Source of the DNA: Pseudomonadota bacterium
GTDB taxonomy: Bacteria > Pseudomonadota > Gammaproteobacteria > Burkholderiales > Burkholderiaceae_C
Assembly (NCBI GenBank): GCA_020161775.1
Contig: JAIUOW010000015.1
Coordinates: 1 to 64,000, forward strand
Direction of reading: 5' to 3'
Length of the DNA: 64,000 nt
The position numbers and the translations under genes are program-made. Position 1 is the stretch's first letter, and each line of letters starts with the position of its first letter. The notes below the pieces were generated by a model. The model was not told where the DNA came from and ran no database searches. It was given only the letters and a program-made list of their open reading frames with translations. Of this stretch, positions 8,175 through 18,275 are shown one piece after another.

Positions 8175-9110
8175 TCAAGCCTGGCCCAGCACAAAGCCGA
8201 TTGCCGCGCGCACCGCCGCCACCTGCGCGGCGTTGCATTGCCCGGGCGTGGCGCGCGGGCTGTCGGGGTACACCTCGGTGGTGGTGGTGCAGCGCGCGCC
8301 GCTCACGCTGGCGCACAGGCCCCATTCGCTGAAGCGGTAGCGGATCACGCCGTGGTCCACCACCGGCGTGCCGATGATCTCGCCCCGGTCATCGGCCGGC
8401 GCAATGTGCGTCACCTGCTGCACGGCGTCGATGATGGCGCGCTGGAAGGCCGGCTGCGGGTTCTCCGTGTCGTCCACCAGGTAGAAGCCGTCGGGAATGG
8501 TGCCGGGCTCAAACGGCTTGCCATCGCGCGCGGCCAGCGCCGGGCGGTATTCGGATTCGTCGGTGTCGGTGGTTTCGTGCAGGTCGATGTGTGCGGCAAA
8601 CTGCCCGCGCCACGGCGCCACCAGCTGCATCAGCGCGGCGGATTCCTGCGCAGCCGGCTTTTGGGAAGGCCCAGGTTCGCGGAACGACCGGTTGGGGTCG
8701 ATGGCATCGAAGTTCCAGCGGTGGATGCGCTCCCAGGCCCAGGGGCTCACGCAGGGCGCCACCAGCAGGTTGACGCGGCCGGCATACGCCTGCGCATGCT
8801 CGCCCAGGAACTGCAGCGCGCCCAGCACGCCGCTGGTCTCGTAGCCGTGCACCCCGCCGGTGACCAGCACGCCCGGCAGGCCGGGTTGCCAGGCGCCCGT
8901 GCGCACCGCCATCAACGGATAGCGTTCGCTGCCATACGCCACCTCGCCATACTGAAATACTTCCAGCGGCGTACCCAGCTGGCGCAGCGGTGCCAGCACG
9001 TCATCGGCATAGCTGCGCTGGCGCACCTGGCGCGCACGCCATTGTTCAACTTCTGCGGGGCCCCAGGGTTGGCCGGGGGTGCCGATGGGGTAGTGGGCGA
9101 TGGGGGTCAT
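8175..9110 (-). CDS. M14-family zinc carboxypeptidase-like protein
   Basis: 311 residues with M14 zinc and catalytic elements: 'GGVHGYETSG' (HxxE, about residue 87), the third ligand in 'HIDLHETTDT' near 178 and the general-base glutamate in 'TTTEVYPDSP' near 284. No signal peptide is seen, so it is probably cytoplasmic and related to the aminoacylase/succinylglutamate desuccinylase side of the M14 clan. It is read leftward downstream of ylqF, separated by 200 bases that hold a perfect inverted repeat. Confidence 0.85.
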   Translation of the reverse strand: MTPIAHYPIGTPGQPWGPAEVEQWRARQVRQRSYADDVLAPLRQLGTPLEVFQYGEVAYGSERYPLMAVRTGAWQPGLPGVLVTGGVHGYETSGVLGALQFLGEHAQAYAGRVNLLVAPCVSPWAWERIHRWNFDAIDPNRSFREPGPSQKPAAQESAALMQLVAPWRGQFAAHIDLHETTDTDESEYRPALAARDGKPFEPGTIPDGFYLVDDTENPQPAFQRAIIDAVQQVTHIAPADDRGEIIGTPVVDHGVIRYRFSEWGLCASVSGARCTTTTEVYPDSPRATPGQCNAAQVAAVRAAIGFVLGQA

Positions 9111-9254
9111 GTCAGGAAGTTGAGCAGACGACGCAGTATGCGGGGCTGGTGATTATCGGCCGCGGCCACCTCCATCCTCGGTTTTGGAGATGCGTCAGCG
9201 AACCGGGACCGCCATCAAGGCGGGCGCCAGCTTCGAACAGGCTGGCAACCACCG

Positions 9255-9280
9255 TTTACGCTTCAAAGATGAAGCGTAAA
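9255..9280. repeat. Perfect 10-bp inverted repeat between ylqF and the M14 gene
   Basis: TTTACGCTTC (9255-9264), loop AAAGAT, then GAAGCGTAAA (9271-9280). A half copy GCGCTTCAAA follows at about 9291-9300. On the leftward strand it lies downstream of the ylqF stop, but it has no T-run, so it is a weak terminator at best; an operator or RNA structure is equally possible. Confidence 0.5.
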
Positions 9281-9309
9281 TTGGCGTTTTGCGCTTCAAA
9301 CGGCCCTTT

Positions 9310-10236
9310 TCAGGCGTCGGCTGGCTTACCCTTGCGCGCCCGAGCGGCCTTCTTCTCGGCCCGCGCGGCCTCCTGCACCTGGGCGTCGGCCAGCCACTGT
9401 GCATATTCCGCGGGCGTTTCCAGCGTGATGCGGCCCAGCACCTGGGTGCGGAATTCGGTGATGACGATTTCGGCCGCCTTCTGCGTGTTGATCTTGCCCT
9501 TGCCCAGCAGCGCGCCGCGCTGGCGGCCAATGGCCTCCAGCACTTCCTCATCCTTCATCTGGTCCGCGCCCGCGATCTTGTAGCGCGCCTGCAGCAGCGG
9601 CGCGTAGTGGCGGCGCAGGTAGTCCAGCAACTCCAGCGCCACCTCTTCCTCGTCATAGGCATTGCGGCCAATCGCGCCGCTGGCCGCCAGGTTGAAGCCG
9701 CTTTGCGTGACGACGATGCGCGGCCACAGCATGCCGGGCGTGTCGTACAGGTAAAAGTCATCGGCCAGCGTGATGCGCTGCTCCAGCTTGGTGATGCCGG
9801 CTTCGTCGCCCGTCTTCGCGTGGCGCTTGCCCGTGAGCGAGTTGATGAGCGTGGACTTGCCCACGTTGGGCACGCCGCAGGTCAGCACGCGCATGGGCTT
9901 GGCCAGGCCGCCGCGGCCCGGCGCCAGCGCATGGCAGGCCGGCGCCAGCGCCTGCGCAGCGCCCGCGTCGCTGGCCTGCAGCGCCAGCGCGCGCGTGCCG
10001 GGGATGGCGTTGTAGTGGTCCAGCCAGGCCTGCGTGCGCGCGGGGTCGGCCATGTCCTGCTTGTTCAGGATTTTCAGCGTGGGCTTGTGGCCGGTCATCT
10101 CGGCCAGCAGCGGGTTGGCGCTGGACGCAGGCAGCCGCGCGTCCAGCACCTCGATCACCACGTCGATGTCCTTGATGCGCTCGGCAATCGCCTTGCGCGT
10201 GAGGTTCATGTGCCCCGGAAACCATTGGATGGCCAT
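9310..10236 (-). CDS. ylqF: Ribosome biogenesis GTPase YlqF/RbgA
   Basis: A 308-residue circularly permuted GTPase: the G4 motif 'NKQD' (58-61) precedes G1 'GVPNVGKST' (121-129) and G3 'DTPG' (165-168). The N terminus 'MAIQWFPGHMNLTRKAI' is diagnostic for the YlqF/RbgA family, which acts late in large-subunit assembly. Read leftward; the ABC permease gene ends 14 bases upstream, but the two need not form an operon. Confidence 0.95.
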   Translation of the reverse strand: MAIQWFPGHMNLTRKAIAERIKDIDVVIEVLDARLPASSANPLLAEMTGHKPTLKILNKQDMADPARTQAWLDHYNAIPGTRALALQASDAGAAQALAPACHALAPGRGGLAKPMRVLTCGVPNVGKSTLINSLTGKRHAKTGDEAGITKLEQRITLADDFYLYDTPGMLWPRIVVTQSGFNLAASGAIGRNAYDEEEVALELLDYLRRHYAPLLQARYKIAGADQMKDEEVLEAIGRQRGALLGKGKINTQKAAEIVITEFRTQVLGRITLETPAEYAQWLADAQVQEAARAEKKAARARKGKPADA

Positions 10237-10249
10237 GTGCTCGTGTCCC

Positions 10250-11007
10250 TCAGCTCTTCAGGCGGTAGCCGGTCTTGAAGATCCACGCCACGCCGCCCAG
10301 GCACACCAGCATGAACAGCAGCGTCATGCCCAGGCTCAGGCCCACGCCCACGTCAGACACGCCGTAAAAGCTCCAGCGAAAGCCGCTCACCAGGTACACC
10401 ACCGGGTTGAACAGGCTCACGCCCTGCCAGAAGGGCGGCAGCATGTCGATGGAATAGAAGGTGCCGCCCAGGAAGGTCAGCGGCGTGATGATCAGCGTGG
10501 GGATGAACTGCAGCTTCTCGAAGCCATCCGCCCAGATGCCGATGATGAAGCCCAGCAGGCTGAACGTGACAGAGGTGAGCACCAGGAACAGCAGCATGAA
10601 GCCTGGGTGCATGATCTTCAGTGGCACGAACAGCGCCGCCGTGGCCAGGATGATCAGCCCCAGCATGATGGACTTGGTGGCGGCGGCGCCCACGTAGGCC
10701 AGCACCACCTCCAGCGTGGACACGGGCGCGGACAGCAGCTCGTAGATGGTGCCGGTGAACTTGGGAAAGTAGATGCCGAACGAGGCGTTGCTGATGCTTT
10801 GCGTGAGCAGCGACAGCATGACCAGCCCCGGCACGATGAAGGCGCCGTAGCTCACACCGCCCACCTCGGGAATGCGCGAGCCAATGGCCGAGCCGAACAC
10901 CACGAAATACAGCGACGTGCTGACCACCGGCGACACGATGCTTTGCACCAGCGTGCGGAAGGTGCGGGCCATCTCGAACCTGTAGATGGCCCGGACTGCG
11001 TAAAGGT

Positions 11008-11011
<4 letters not shown>
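10250..11011 (-). CDS. ABC-2 type transporter permease (YadH-like)
   Basis: 253 residues with six membrane segments in the ABC-2 layout and the family phrase '[32 protein letters not shown]'-like region near residues 185-215. It starts inside the last four bases of the ATPase gene (ATGA-type coupling), so the two form one exporter. The substrate is not known for the YadG/YadH pair. Confidence 0.92.
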
Positions 11012-11952
<941 letters not shown>

Positions 11953-12068
11953 GTAGGGCGCAGACCTTACCGCAATTCGGCGCGCCGCGCGCAGCCATGC
12001 CGCCCCGCGACGGCGCCCCTGCCCGATGGCGTGCCATCCTGCTGACAGAAATGCGTATAACCGGGCCC

Positions 12069-12998
12069 ATGTCGCCCACCGCGCTGGCCGCCTCGGCCTG
12101 GATCCCCATCGTACTGGCCGCCGCGCTGGCCCAGACCGCGCGCAACGCCGCGCAGCGCTCGCTGGTGGCGCAGGCCGGCACGCTGGGCGCCACGCTGGCG
12201 CGCTTTCTGTACGGGCTGCCGTTTGCCGCCGCCTGGGTGGCGGCGCTGCATGCCCTGCCGGCCACGGCTGCCAGCGTGCCGCCGTTTCACGCCGGCTACT
12301 TTGCCTGGCTGGCGCTGGGGGCCATGGGGCAGCTGGCGGCCACCGCCTTCCTGCTGGCGGCCATGAAGCAGCGCAACTTCGTCATCGGCGTGGCCTATTC
12401 CAAGACCGACGCGCTGCAGGTGGCCGTGTTTGCCACGCTGTTCCTGCACGAGCTGCCCGGCTGGGTCACGCTGCTGGCCATGGGGCTGGCCACCGCGGGC
12501 GTGGTGCTGCTGTCATGGCCGCGCGCGGCCACGCCGCTGGCGGGCGGCGCGCGCTCCTGGGCGGGGCTGGCCGCCATATATGGCCTGGCCTGCGGCGCCG
12601 GGTTTGCGCTGTCGGCGGTGGGCTACCGCGGCGCGGCCCTGCAGATGCCGGGCATTGCGCCCTGGCTGGTGGGCGCCTGGGGCGTGCTGTGGGCCCAGCT
12701 GCTGCAAACGCTGGTGCTGGGCGGCTGGCTGGCGCTGCGCGAACGCGCCGCGCTGCGTGCCACGGCCGCCGCCTGGCGCGTGTCGGTGCTGGCCGGTGGC
12801 ATGGGGGCGCTGGCTTCGGCGGGCTGGTTCACGGCATTTGCCATGACCTCGGCCGCCAATGTGCGCACGCTGGGCATGGTGGAGGTGGTGTTCAGCTACC
12901 TGGTGTCGCACCGCCTGCTGCGCGAAAAGCTCACCGGCGCCGAGCGCTGCGGCTTGTTGCTGGTGCTGGTGGGGATCGCGGCGCTGCTGTTCGCCTAG
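12069..12998 (+). CDS. EamA/DMT-superfamily transporter
   Basis: A 309-residue protein with about ten membrane helices arranged as two EamA-like halves. Family-like text is '[20 protein letters not shown]' in the middle and '[21 protein letters not shown]' near the end. A drug/metabolite efflux carrier of unknown substrate. The ATG at 12069 (MSPTALAAS...) is used; an ATG at 11940 would add a non-hydrophobic, non-family leader overlapping the divergent ABC gene. Confidence 0.87.
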   Translation: MSPTALAASAWIPIVLAAALAQTARNAAQRSLVAQAGTLGATLARFLYGLPFAAAWVAALHALPATAASVPPFHAGYFAWLALGAMGQLAATAFLLAAMKQRNFVIGVAYSKTDALQVAVFATLFLHELPGWVTLLAMGLATAGVVLLSWPRAATPLAGGARSWAGLAAIYGLACGAGFALSAVGYRGAALQMPGIAPWLVGAWGVLWAQLLQTLVLGGWLALRERAALRATAAAWRVSVLAGGMGALASAGWFTAFAMTSAANVRTLGMVEVVFSYLVSHRLLREKLTGAERCGLLLVLVGIAALLFA

Positions 12999-13099
12999 GG
13001 CAGCTTGTGGCGCCGGTCCCGCACCGGCATGCGGCCGCGGCTGACAGGCAACCGCCCGCCAGCGCGCTCCAATGGGCTTCAAACCAGAAGGAGTTGACC

Positions 13100-13321
13100 A
13101 TGACACAGCAAGCCACCATTCGTGGAGAAGTCTGCTTCAGAGCCGGCGACGGCGTGATGATGCCCATCCCCAACGGCCCCGTGGAAATTGACCTTGGCGA
13201 CGACGACAGCGTGACGCTGGGCTGGACCGCCAGCAACGGCGCGGCCGGTTCCACCGCCATCACGCGCGACGAGTACGACCGCTATGTGAAGCAAGGCAAG
13301 ATCCGGCCGGCCGCCCATTGA
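13100..13321 (+). CDS. Small conserved hypothetical acidic protein
   Basis: 73 residues, preceded by a good ribosome site (AGAAGGAG at 13086-13093). The sequence is short-stranded and acidic ('EIDLGDDDSVTLGWTASNG') with a C-terminal 'TRDEYDRYVKQGKIRPAAH'. No known domain is recognised; the composition suggests a small soluble beta-rich protein. Confidence 0.7.
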   Translation: MTQQATIRGEVCFRAGDGVMMPIPNGPVEIDLGDDDSVTLGWTASNGAAGSTAITRDEYDRYVKQGKIRPAAH

Positions 13322-13355
13322 TCGGTTTGGGTTTGTGGCCCGCACAATACGGGCC

Positions 13356-13871
13356 ATGTCATTCACCGTTTCATCCGCCAGCCGCCGCGTGGCCATGGCC
13401 GTACTGCTGGGGCTGGCTGTGCTGGGCGGCGTGATCCGGTACACCGCACCCAACCCGTCCACCCTGCGCGACGTGGGCACATTGCTGCTGGTGCTGTGGG
13501 TGCCGGCCATTGGCCAGCTCATCGGCTTCCTGGCGCGCAAGATTCCCTACAGCGCGCCGCCGCCCAACGAATTTGCACCGGCCAGCCCGTTCACGCCCCA
13601 CCTGCAGGCTGACGTAACACCGTTGCCGCTGCCAGGCGGCCTGCCGCCGCTGGCGCCCGGCGAGCAGCGCTGCACGGTGATCGTGGGCCGGCGCGGCTTT
13701 ACCGCGCGGCTGGCGCAGCCGGTGACGCAGTGGTGGGCCGCCGGGGGCACGCAGCGCGCCGCCATCGAGCTGCTGCGCCCCGAACTGGCACGGCCCCATC
13801 TGGCACCCGGCACGGGCTTTCACATCCTGGCCGGCACCACGGCCATTGCCCGCGGCGAAGTGAGCGCCTGA
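13356..13871 (+). CDS. Hypothetical membrane-anchored protein
   Basis: 171 residues with two hydrophobic segments at the N terminus (about residues 13-29 and 42-62), a proline-rich linker, then a soluble domain ('RCTVIVGRRGFTARLAQPV' near 105). No family recognised. The start at 13356 (MSFTVSS) lies 34 bases after the previous stop; an upstream in-frame ATG at 13335 is less likely. Confidence 0.6.
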   Translation: MSFTVSSASRRVAMAVLLGLAVLGGVIRYTAPNPSTLRDVGTLLLVLWVPAIGQLIGFLARKIPYSAPPPNEFAPASPFTPHLQADVTPLPLPGGLPPLAPGEQRCTVIVGRRGFTARLAQPVTQWWAAGGTQRAAIELLRPELARPHLAPGTGFHILAGTTAIARGEVSA

Positions 13872-14072
13872 GCGCCTTCGGGCGGCCGCCGTGTTTTGGG
13901 GCGCCCGCGCCTCAATTTGAGGCGCCCACCCTGGCGCCAGCGCATCCAAAAGGATTCAGTTCGGCGGGCAGACGCCCTTGCGGTGTGCGGCTTGTCCATC
14001 CGGCCGTGGCACGCCTTATGCGTCCGCCATGGCATACAACAACAGGTGGTCAAGGCAATGCAAGGAGCTCGC

Positions 14073-15071
14073 ATGGTCCAGGCACATGTCATCCCCATGA
14101 AAGATGCAACCGGCATCGGCGATGGCGTTGCCGCCGCATGGCGGCGCATGTGGCGTCGCCGCGATGGCAGCAACAGCAGCACCGGCGGCGCGGCCGAAGG
14201 CTCGTTCTGGACGTCCGGCGTCACCTACCGCGGCTATCTGGGCGCCCACAACGGCGTGTCCACGTCGTGGATGAGCGAGCAGCAGATCAAGGAAACCCAG
14301 GCCCTGCTGCGCATGGCAGCGGCTGCCGGCCGGCTGGGCGCCTGGTCGGTGGACCTGACCGCCATGAAGTGGGTCTGGTCCGACGAGGTCAAGACCATCC
14401 ACGAGGTGCCGCCCGACTACGAACCCAGCAGCCAGGATGCGCTGTCGTTCTACACCCCCGACTCGCAGGAACTGCTCATGGAAGCCTTTGACGCCTGCGC
14501 GCGCCAGGGCGAGCCGTTTGACCTGGAACTGCAACTGGTGACGGCTCGGGGCCGCGAGGTATGGATCCGCGCGCTGGGCGAAGCCGAGCGCGACGTGCAA
14601 GGCACGATCACCCATGTGCGCGGTGCGATCCAGGACGTGAGCCGCTTTCGCGCCGTGGCCGACGAGGCCCGGCTGACCGCCGAACGCTTCACCCGCACGC
14701 TGGAGGGCCTGACCGATGGCTTCATCCTGCTGGACCGCGAGTGGTGCTTTGTCTATGCCAACCCCGAGGCCGCGCGCATCCTGCGGCGCGACCGCGACGA
14801 GCTCAAGGGCCGCTGCCTGCTCACCGAATTCCCGGAAACCGCCGCCGGCAAATTCCTGGAGAAATGCCAGCACGCCATCGAGCGCGGCACCTCGGTGGAG
14901 TTTGAAAAGTACTACCCCCCGCTGGGCATCTGGGTGTACATGAAGGTGTCGCCATCAGACCTGGGCCTGACGATGTGCATCCGCGACGACACCGAGCGCA
15001 TCAATGCGCGGCGCACCATCATGCGGCTGAAGGCCGAGCTGGACGCGTACAAGGCCCGGCCTGGCACCTGA
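14073..15071 (+). CDS. PAS-domain sensor protein without output domain
   Basis: 332 residues. Two PAS folds follow each other: the first about residues 75-190 ('GRLGAWSVDLTAMKWVWSDE', then 'REVWIRALGEAERD'), the second about 205-320 ('LEGLTDGFILLDREWCFVYA'), ending in a short coiled segment. There is no kinase, GGDEF or HTH module, so it must signal through a partner. The start was chosen from AAGGAG at 14062-14067, five bases before ATG 14073. No cognate regulator is adjacent. Confidence 0.78.
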   Translation: MVQAHVIPMKDATGIGDGVAAAWRRMWRRRDGSNSSTGGAAEGSFWTSGVTYRGYLGAHNGVSTSWMSEQQIKETQALLRMAAAAGRLGAWSVDLTAMKWVWSDEVKTIHEVPPDYEPSSQDALSFYTPDSQELLMEAFDACARQGEPFDLELQLVTARGREVWIRALGEAERDVQGTITHVRGAIQDVSRFRAVADEARLTAERFTRTLEGLTDGFILLDREWCFVYANPEAARILRRDRDELKGRCLLTEFPETAAGKFLEKCQHAIERGTSVEFEKYYPPLGIWVYMKVSPSDLGLTMCIRDDTERINARRTIMRLKAELDAYKARPGT

Positions 15072-15141
15072 ACGGGAAAAGTGCCACGACAGGCACATGA
15101 ATTAATACAATAGGGCCAATTTCACTCCTGTCGCCCAGCCC

Positions 15142-15702
15142 ATGGTTTCCTTTTTCCGCCGCATCCTTCCGGCACGCTGGTTTGCCTCCGACCCGCTGCC
15201 ACCCGCCGATCCTGTCCAGGCCGCGCCTGCGGTGCCGCAGCCGCTGCCCGGCCCGGGAGTGCCGCCCTGGCGCACCGGCCGCTGGAGCACCGAGGTGCTG
15301 GCCAACATGCAGGAACGCCAGTTCCAGGCGCTGTGCAAGGCGCTGTTTGCCCCCGTGGGCGCCGAAGTGCAGGCACTGCCACGCCAACCCGGCGGCGTGC
15401 TGGACTTGCGGCTGTACTCACAGCGCGAGCGCACGCCGATGACGGTCGTGCGTTGCATGCATCACCCCGGCTCGCCGGTGGATGTGCCCGAACTGCGCGA
15501 ATTCCTGCAGGAGATCGCCCAGCAGCGGCTGCGCCACGGCACCTTTGCCACCAGTTCCAGCTTCACACCCGAAGCGCTGGACTTTGCCAGCGACAGTGGC
15601 TTCAGCGCGTTGGACGGGGACAGCCTGCTGGCCATGATCGAGCGGCGCACACCCCAACAGCAACGCGCCCTGCTGGCGGCCGCCTGCGAACCGGAGCGCT
15701 GA
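15142..15702 (+). CDS. Mrr-like restriction endonuclease fold protein, probably inactive
   Basis: 186 residues. A proline-rich first 50 residues are followed by an Mrr/PD-(D/E)xK-like core: 'QERQFQALCKALF', 'GGVLDLRLYSQ', then 'TVVRCMHH' where active members have a Q-x-K triad ('QCK'), then 'TSSSFTPEALDFA'. The aspartate is kept but the catalytic lysine position is occupied by methionine or arginine. This suggests a DNA-binding or scaffolding role rather than cutting. It is a solitary gene without modification partners. Confidence 0.65.
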   Translation: MVSFFRRILPARWFASDPLPPADPVQAAPAVPQPLPGPGVPPWRTGRWSTEVLANMQERQFQALCKALFAPVGAEVQALPRQPGGVLDLRLYSQRERTPMTVVRCMHHPGSPVDVPELREFLQEIAQQRLRHGTFATSSSFTPEALDFASDSGFSALDGDSLLAMIERRTPQQQRALLAAACEPER

Positions 15703-15771
15703 GCGCCGCAGCGCCGTGGCCTTACCATGGTGGCCTTGGCCGCATGTCGCGGCCTCCAGCAGGAGAGGCCC

Positions 15772-15915
15772 ATGGCCAAAGGTGACCAGCGCAGCAACAA
15801 GATGGTGAAAAAGCCCAAGAAGGACACCTCCCCACCGAAGCCGGGCACGTCAGACCGGCCCACGCCACCCGTCACCACCGTGCTGCCGCGCGGCAAGCTC
15901 AAGAACAAGGAATAA
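15772..15915 (+). CDS. Small basic conserved hypothetical protein
   Basis: 47 residues, very rich in Lys and Pro (MAKGDQRSNKMVKKPKKDT...). A ribosome site AGGAGA lies about 5 bases before the ATG at 15772. Proteins with this opening are, from memory, widespread in Comamonadaceae; the function is unknown and the composition suggests nucleic-acid contact. Confidence 0.6.
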   Translation: MAKGDQRSNKMVKKPKKDTSPPKPGTSDRPTPPVTTVLPRGKLKNKE

Positions 15916-15938
15916 CCGCGGGGGCTGCCGCGCGAGGC

Positions 15939-16625
15939 TCAGGCCAGGCCCGGCACGGGGGCCAGCACCTGGTTCAGCCAGCGTGCCAGGTCCGCGATTT
16001 CTTCCATGCACACCGAATGCGGCATGGGGTAGTCGTGCCACTGCACGCCGTAGCCCAGCGACTGCAGCAGGTCGCGCGACTCGCTCGCACGGCTCATGAC
16101 GACCATCTCATCTTGCTGCCCATGGGCCATGAACACGGGGGTGCGCTGGTTGGCCGGGTGGCGCTCGGCGGCCGTGGTGCCGGCCAGCGGCAGGTAGCCC
16201 GACAACCCCACGATGCCGGCCAGCGGTTCGGCGTGGCGCAACCCGGTCATGAGCGCCATCGCACAGCCTTGGGAAAACCCGGCGACCACGATGCGCTGCG
16301 CGGGAATGCCGCGCGCCTTTTCGCGTGCCAGCAAAGCTTCAATGGCCGCCTGCGACCTGCGCAGGCCGGGCTCGTCTTCACGGCGCGGCTGGCCCGGCTG
16401 GGGTGGGTAGATGTCGTACCAGGCGGGCATGGGATAGCCGCCATTGAGCGACACCGGCATGACCGGTGCGTTGGGAAAGACAAAGCGGACCGGGCCCACG
16501 GGGCCCAGGTCCATTTCATGGGCTATCGGCACGAAGTCATTGCCGTCGGCGCCCAGGCCGTGCATCAGAACGATGCTGGCGCGGGGCTGGGGCCCCGTCT
16601 CGATTTCAATGGGATCGCGCGTCAT
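15939..16625 (-). CDS. Carboxylesterase/phospholipase (EstB-like alpha/beta hydrolase)
   Basis: 228 residues with the complete triad layout of the abhydrolase_2 carboxylesterases: 'LMHGLGADGNDF' (oxyanion, residue 20), nucleophile 'GFSQG' near 115, aspartate in 'AHGQQDEMV' near 169 and histidine in 'PMPHSVCMEEI' near 202. Cytoplasmic. Such enzymes hydrolyse short-chain esters or lysophospholipids. Read leftward, ending close to the small basic gene. Confidence 0.9.
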   Translation of the reverse strand: MTRDPIEIETGPQPRASIVLMHGLGADGNDFVPIAHEMDLGPVGPVRFVFPNAPVMPVSLNGGYPMPAWYDIYPPQPGQPRREDEPGLRRSQAAIEALLAREKARGIPAQRIVVAGFSQGCAMALMTGLRHAEPLAGIVGLSGYLPLAGTTAAERHPANQRTPVFMAHGQQDEMVVMSRASESRDLLQSLGYGVQWHDYPMPHSVCMEEIADLARWLNQVLAPVPGLA

Positions 16626-16655
16626 GGCAGCGTGAACGCGCTGACAACGGTCCGG

Positions 16656-16901
16656 TCAGCGTCCGACCGGACCGGGGCGGCCGGCGATGTGGCGGAACAT
16701 GATGCGGCCCTTGGTCAGGTCGTAGGGCGACAGTTCCAGCGACACGTTGTCGCCCGCGATGATGCGGATGTGGTGCTTGCGCATCTTGCCGCCGGTGTAG
16801 GCAATCAGCTCGTGCCCGTTTTCCAGGGTCACGCGAAAGCGTGAATCCGGCAAAACTTCGGACACTTTGCCGCGCATTTCAATGAGTTCTTCTTTGGCCA
16901 T
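16656..16901 (-). CDS. infA: Translation initiation factor IF-1
   Basis: An 81-residue S1/OB-fold protein: '[22 protein letters not shown]', '[20 protein letters not shown]', '[17 protein letters not shown]'. All hallmark IF-1 segments are present, with a short extra tail (GRPGPVGR). IF-1 binds the 30S A site during initiation. The gene is not in a ribosomal-protein operon here; many Burkholderiales carry a second infA, and this looks like that copy. Confidence 0.95.
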   Translation of the reverse strand: MAKEELIEMRGKVSEVLPDSRFRVTLENGHELIAYTGGKMRKHHIRIIAGDNVSLELSPYDLTKGRIMFRHIAGRPGPVGR

Positions 16902-17157
16902 GTGGTCTGCTGGGCGCGGCCACGGTGGTCGCCGCGCGGGTTGGGTAAAACAAGGGTCCGGCAGCCAGGCCGCCGGTGCCTGCAAACCCGGCGGCATCAA
17001 CCTCGCGCAGAGGGCCTGGTTTGCGTCCTGGGCCCGGCAGCTGCGTGGAACGCGGGAGCCGGACGGCTGGCCGTTGTCCGGCCAGCCCTCTATTGTACGC
17101 CGTTGCAGCCGCCAGCGCTCGTTGCCAGATCGCTGGCAAACCAGCGCGTTCCAGGGC

Positions 17158-18093
17158 TCAGCCCGCGCCCATGATGCGAACGATTTCTTCCTTGAGCCAC
17201 TGCACGCCCGCGTCGCTGTCCGAGCGTGCGTCCCAGCACAGCAGCGACTGGTAGGTGGGCAGCTCAAACGGCAGCGGGCGGATGTGCAGCACGTCCGCAT
17301 GGGCCTGCGCCACGCGCCGGCCCAGTACGGCAGCATGATCGCTGTGCACCAGCTGATGGATCACCTGCCCGAAGCTGGTAACGGCCATCTGCGCCAGCCG
17401 CTGGCGCCCGGCGCGCGCCAGGTGTTCGTCGATGGTGTCGTCCAGGATCGACGAGCCGTAGCCCAGGAAGACCTGCGGGACGGCGCAGAACATGTCCAGC
17501 GTCACGCCCTGGCCGGCCAGCGGGTGGCCGGCGCGCACGGCATACACGTAGCTGTCCTCATACAGCACGCGCGTTTCCATGTCGCGCGGCATGCGCAGGC
17601 GCGCGATCACGGCCAGGTCCAGGTCGCCGCGGTGCAGCCGTTCGGGCAACGACCAGGTGCCCGGCGGCTCCCACACCAGCCGGATGCCCGAGCCGCACTG
17701 CGCCAGCGTGCGGCCCAGCCCCGGCAGGATGTTGCGGCTGGCGAAGTCCGAGCCGGCAATGCGGAAGATCCGGTCCGACGCCACCGGATCGAACGCGCGG
17801 CCGGCTTCCAGCAGCGCGCCGATGTCGGCCAACACCTTTTCCACCTGCGCGGCCAAGGCCTGCGCGCGCGGCGTGGGCGTCACGCCGTGCGCATTGCGGG
17901 TGAACAGCGGGTCGTCAAACGCCTCGCGCAGCCGGTTCAGCGACGCGCTGACGGCCGGCTGGCTCAAAAACAGCCGGGCTGCCGCGCGCGACACGTTGCG
18001 CTCGCGCATCAGCGCGTCAAAGGTGCGCAGCATGCCGATGTCCAGGCTGCGGATATCACGCGGGTTTAGACCGCCTGAACGATGGTAAGTCAT
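17158..18093 (-). CDS. LysR-family transcriptional regulator
   Basis: 311 residues: winged helix-turn-helix at 16-80 ('[20 protein letters not shown]', '[21 protein letters not shown]') followed by a periplasmic-binding-like effector domain. The closest style is the NodD/NahR-type LysR group. No divergently transcribed target remains next to it: its upstream side is now the prophage edge, so the prophage may have separated it from its target genes. Confidence 0.92.
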   Translation of the reverse strand: MTYHRSGGLNPRDIRSLDIGMLRTFDALMRERNVSRAAARLFLSQPAVSASLNRLREAFDDPLFTRNAHGVTPTPRAQALAAQVEKVLADIGALLEAGRAFDPVASDRIFRIAGSDFASRNILPGLGRTLAQCGSGIRLVWEPPGTWSLPERLHRGDLDLAVIARLRMPRDMETRVLYEDSYVYAVRAGHPLAGQGVTLDMFCAVPQVFLGYGSSILDDTIDEHLARAGRQRLAQMAVTSFGQVIHQLVHSDHAAVLGRRVAQAHADVLHIRPLPFELPTYQSLLCWDARSDSDAGVQWLKEEIVRIMGAG

Positions 18094-18211
18094 TGATTTT
18101 TAACAGAAACAGGGTGTTTTCTCGTTTTCCTAGGCAGCACAATAATGCACCACTAGACCCCAATGAAAACAACAACTTAGCACGTGGTTTCGGATGGTCC
18201 CCACAAACGAC

Positions 18212-18241
18212 AAAAGCCCCCCAGCCCGAAGGCCAGGGGGG
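18212..18241 (-). terminator. Rho-independent terminator at the end of the phage late transcript
   Basis: Read leftward: CCCCCCTGGCC, loop TTCG, GGCTGGGGGG, then CTTTTG. A ten-pair GC stem followed by a T-run, 35 bases after the endolysin stop. Its core CTGGCCTTCGGGCTGG nearly matches the terminator at 60,585. Confidence 0.8.
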
Positions 18242-18275
18242 AAAGCGCCGCAGGGGCGCTGGAGACAACCGCAAT

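Noticed and set aside
12576..12590. GCCATATATGGC palindrome similar to the phage 16-mer
   Set aside because: The arms are in the other order (GCC...GGC), it lies inside the EamA coding region and is probably chance.
18094..18211. attL core at the prophage edge
   Set aside because: The region is AT-richer and no tRNA or gene duplication is seen; the right junction is outside the window, so no core can be named.
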